DNA of 64,000 nt from Rana temporaria (lineage: Eukaryota; Chordata; Amphibia; Anura; Ranidae), in assembly GCF_905171775.1 (NCBI RefSeq), contig NC_053494.1, forward strand, positions 157,964,456-158,028,455, read 5' to 3'. The DNA is not shown here. More notes on this DNA, generated by a model, which saw only the letters and a list, made by a program, of their open reading frames with translations, had not been told where the DNA came from and ran no database searches. The first letter of the stretch is position 1.

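Larger units (their letters stand above)
59131..64000 (+). repeat. TTN: C-zone super-repeat C8, last domain cut
   Basis: Domain starts: Ig 59131, F 59410, F 59812, Ig 60851, F 61138, F 61529, F 62089, Ig 62603, F 62982, F 63367, F 63778 (incomplete). Introns return after the second domain. Confidence 0.93.

Overview
The window is one piece of one gene on the + strand: the A-band part of titin (TTN) from a vertebrate. The interspersed repeats (palindromic elements with 3-bp target duplications ending in GGCC-type termini, and Tc1-like relics) look like those of frogs, probably true frogs (Ranidae). The gene call is certain; the taxon is inferred from recalled repeat families. I resolve 74 exons. 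Every one encodes immunoglobulin (Ig) and/or fibronectin type III (FN3) domains, and nearly all introns are phase 1. Both gene ends lie outside the window.

Layout. 45-3033: one Ig and six FN3 domains, matching the I-band/A-band junction. 3123-28399: six 7-domain super-repeats (Ig-F-F-Ig-F-F-F), the D-zone (D1-D6). 28488-64000: 11-domain super-repeats (Ig-F-F-Ig-F-F-F-Ig-F-F-F), the C-zone; C1-C7 are complete and C8 runs off the window in its last FN3. About 137 domains are present. A single exon at 42596-59701 holds 58 domains and is 17,106 bp, the same length as the longest exon of human TTN.

As titin, the product is a sarcomeric ruler. A-band FN3 and Ig domains lie along the thick filament and bind myosin, and the C-zone repeats are in register with myosin-binding protein C. 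No other protein gene, RNA gene or CRISPR array is supported. Introns carry the non-titin content: a nested transposon cluster (8.28-10.54 kb), a hAT-like element (12.52-13.81 kb), Harbinger-like MITEs (8.99, 18.60, 22.48 and 60.49 kb), large palindromes (40.8-41.75 kb) and TA microsatellites.

Most unusual: about 15 single-base coding indels fall in eight exon groups between 10.76 and 20.00 kb, with none in the roughly 40 kb of remaining sequence that I checked exon by exon. This block lies between two TA microsatellites and looks like unpolished consensus sequence rather than gene decay.
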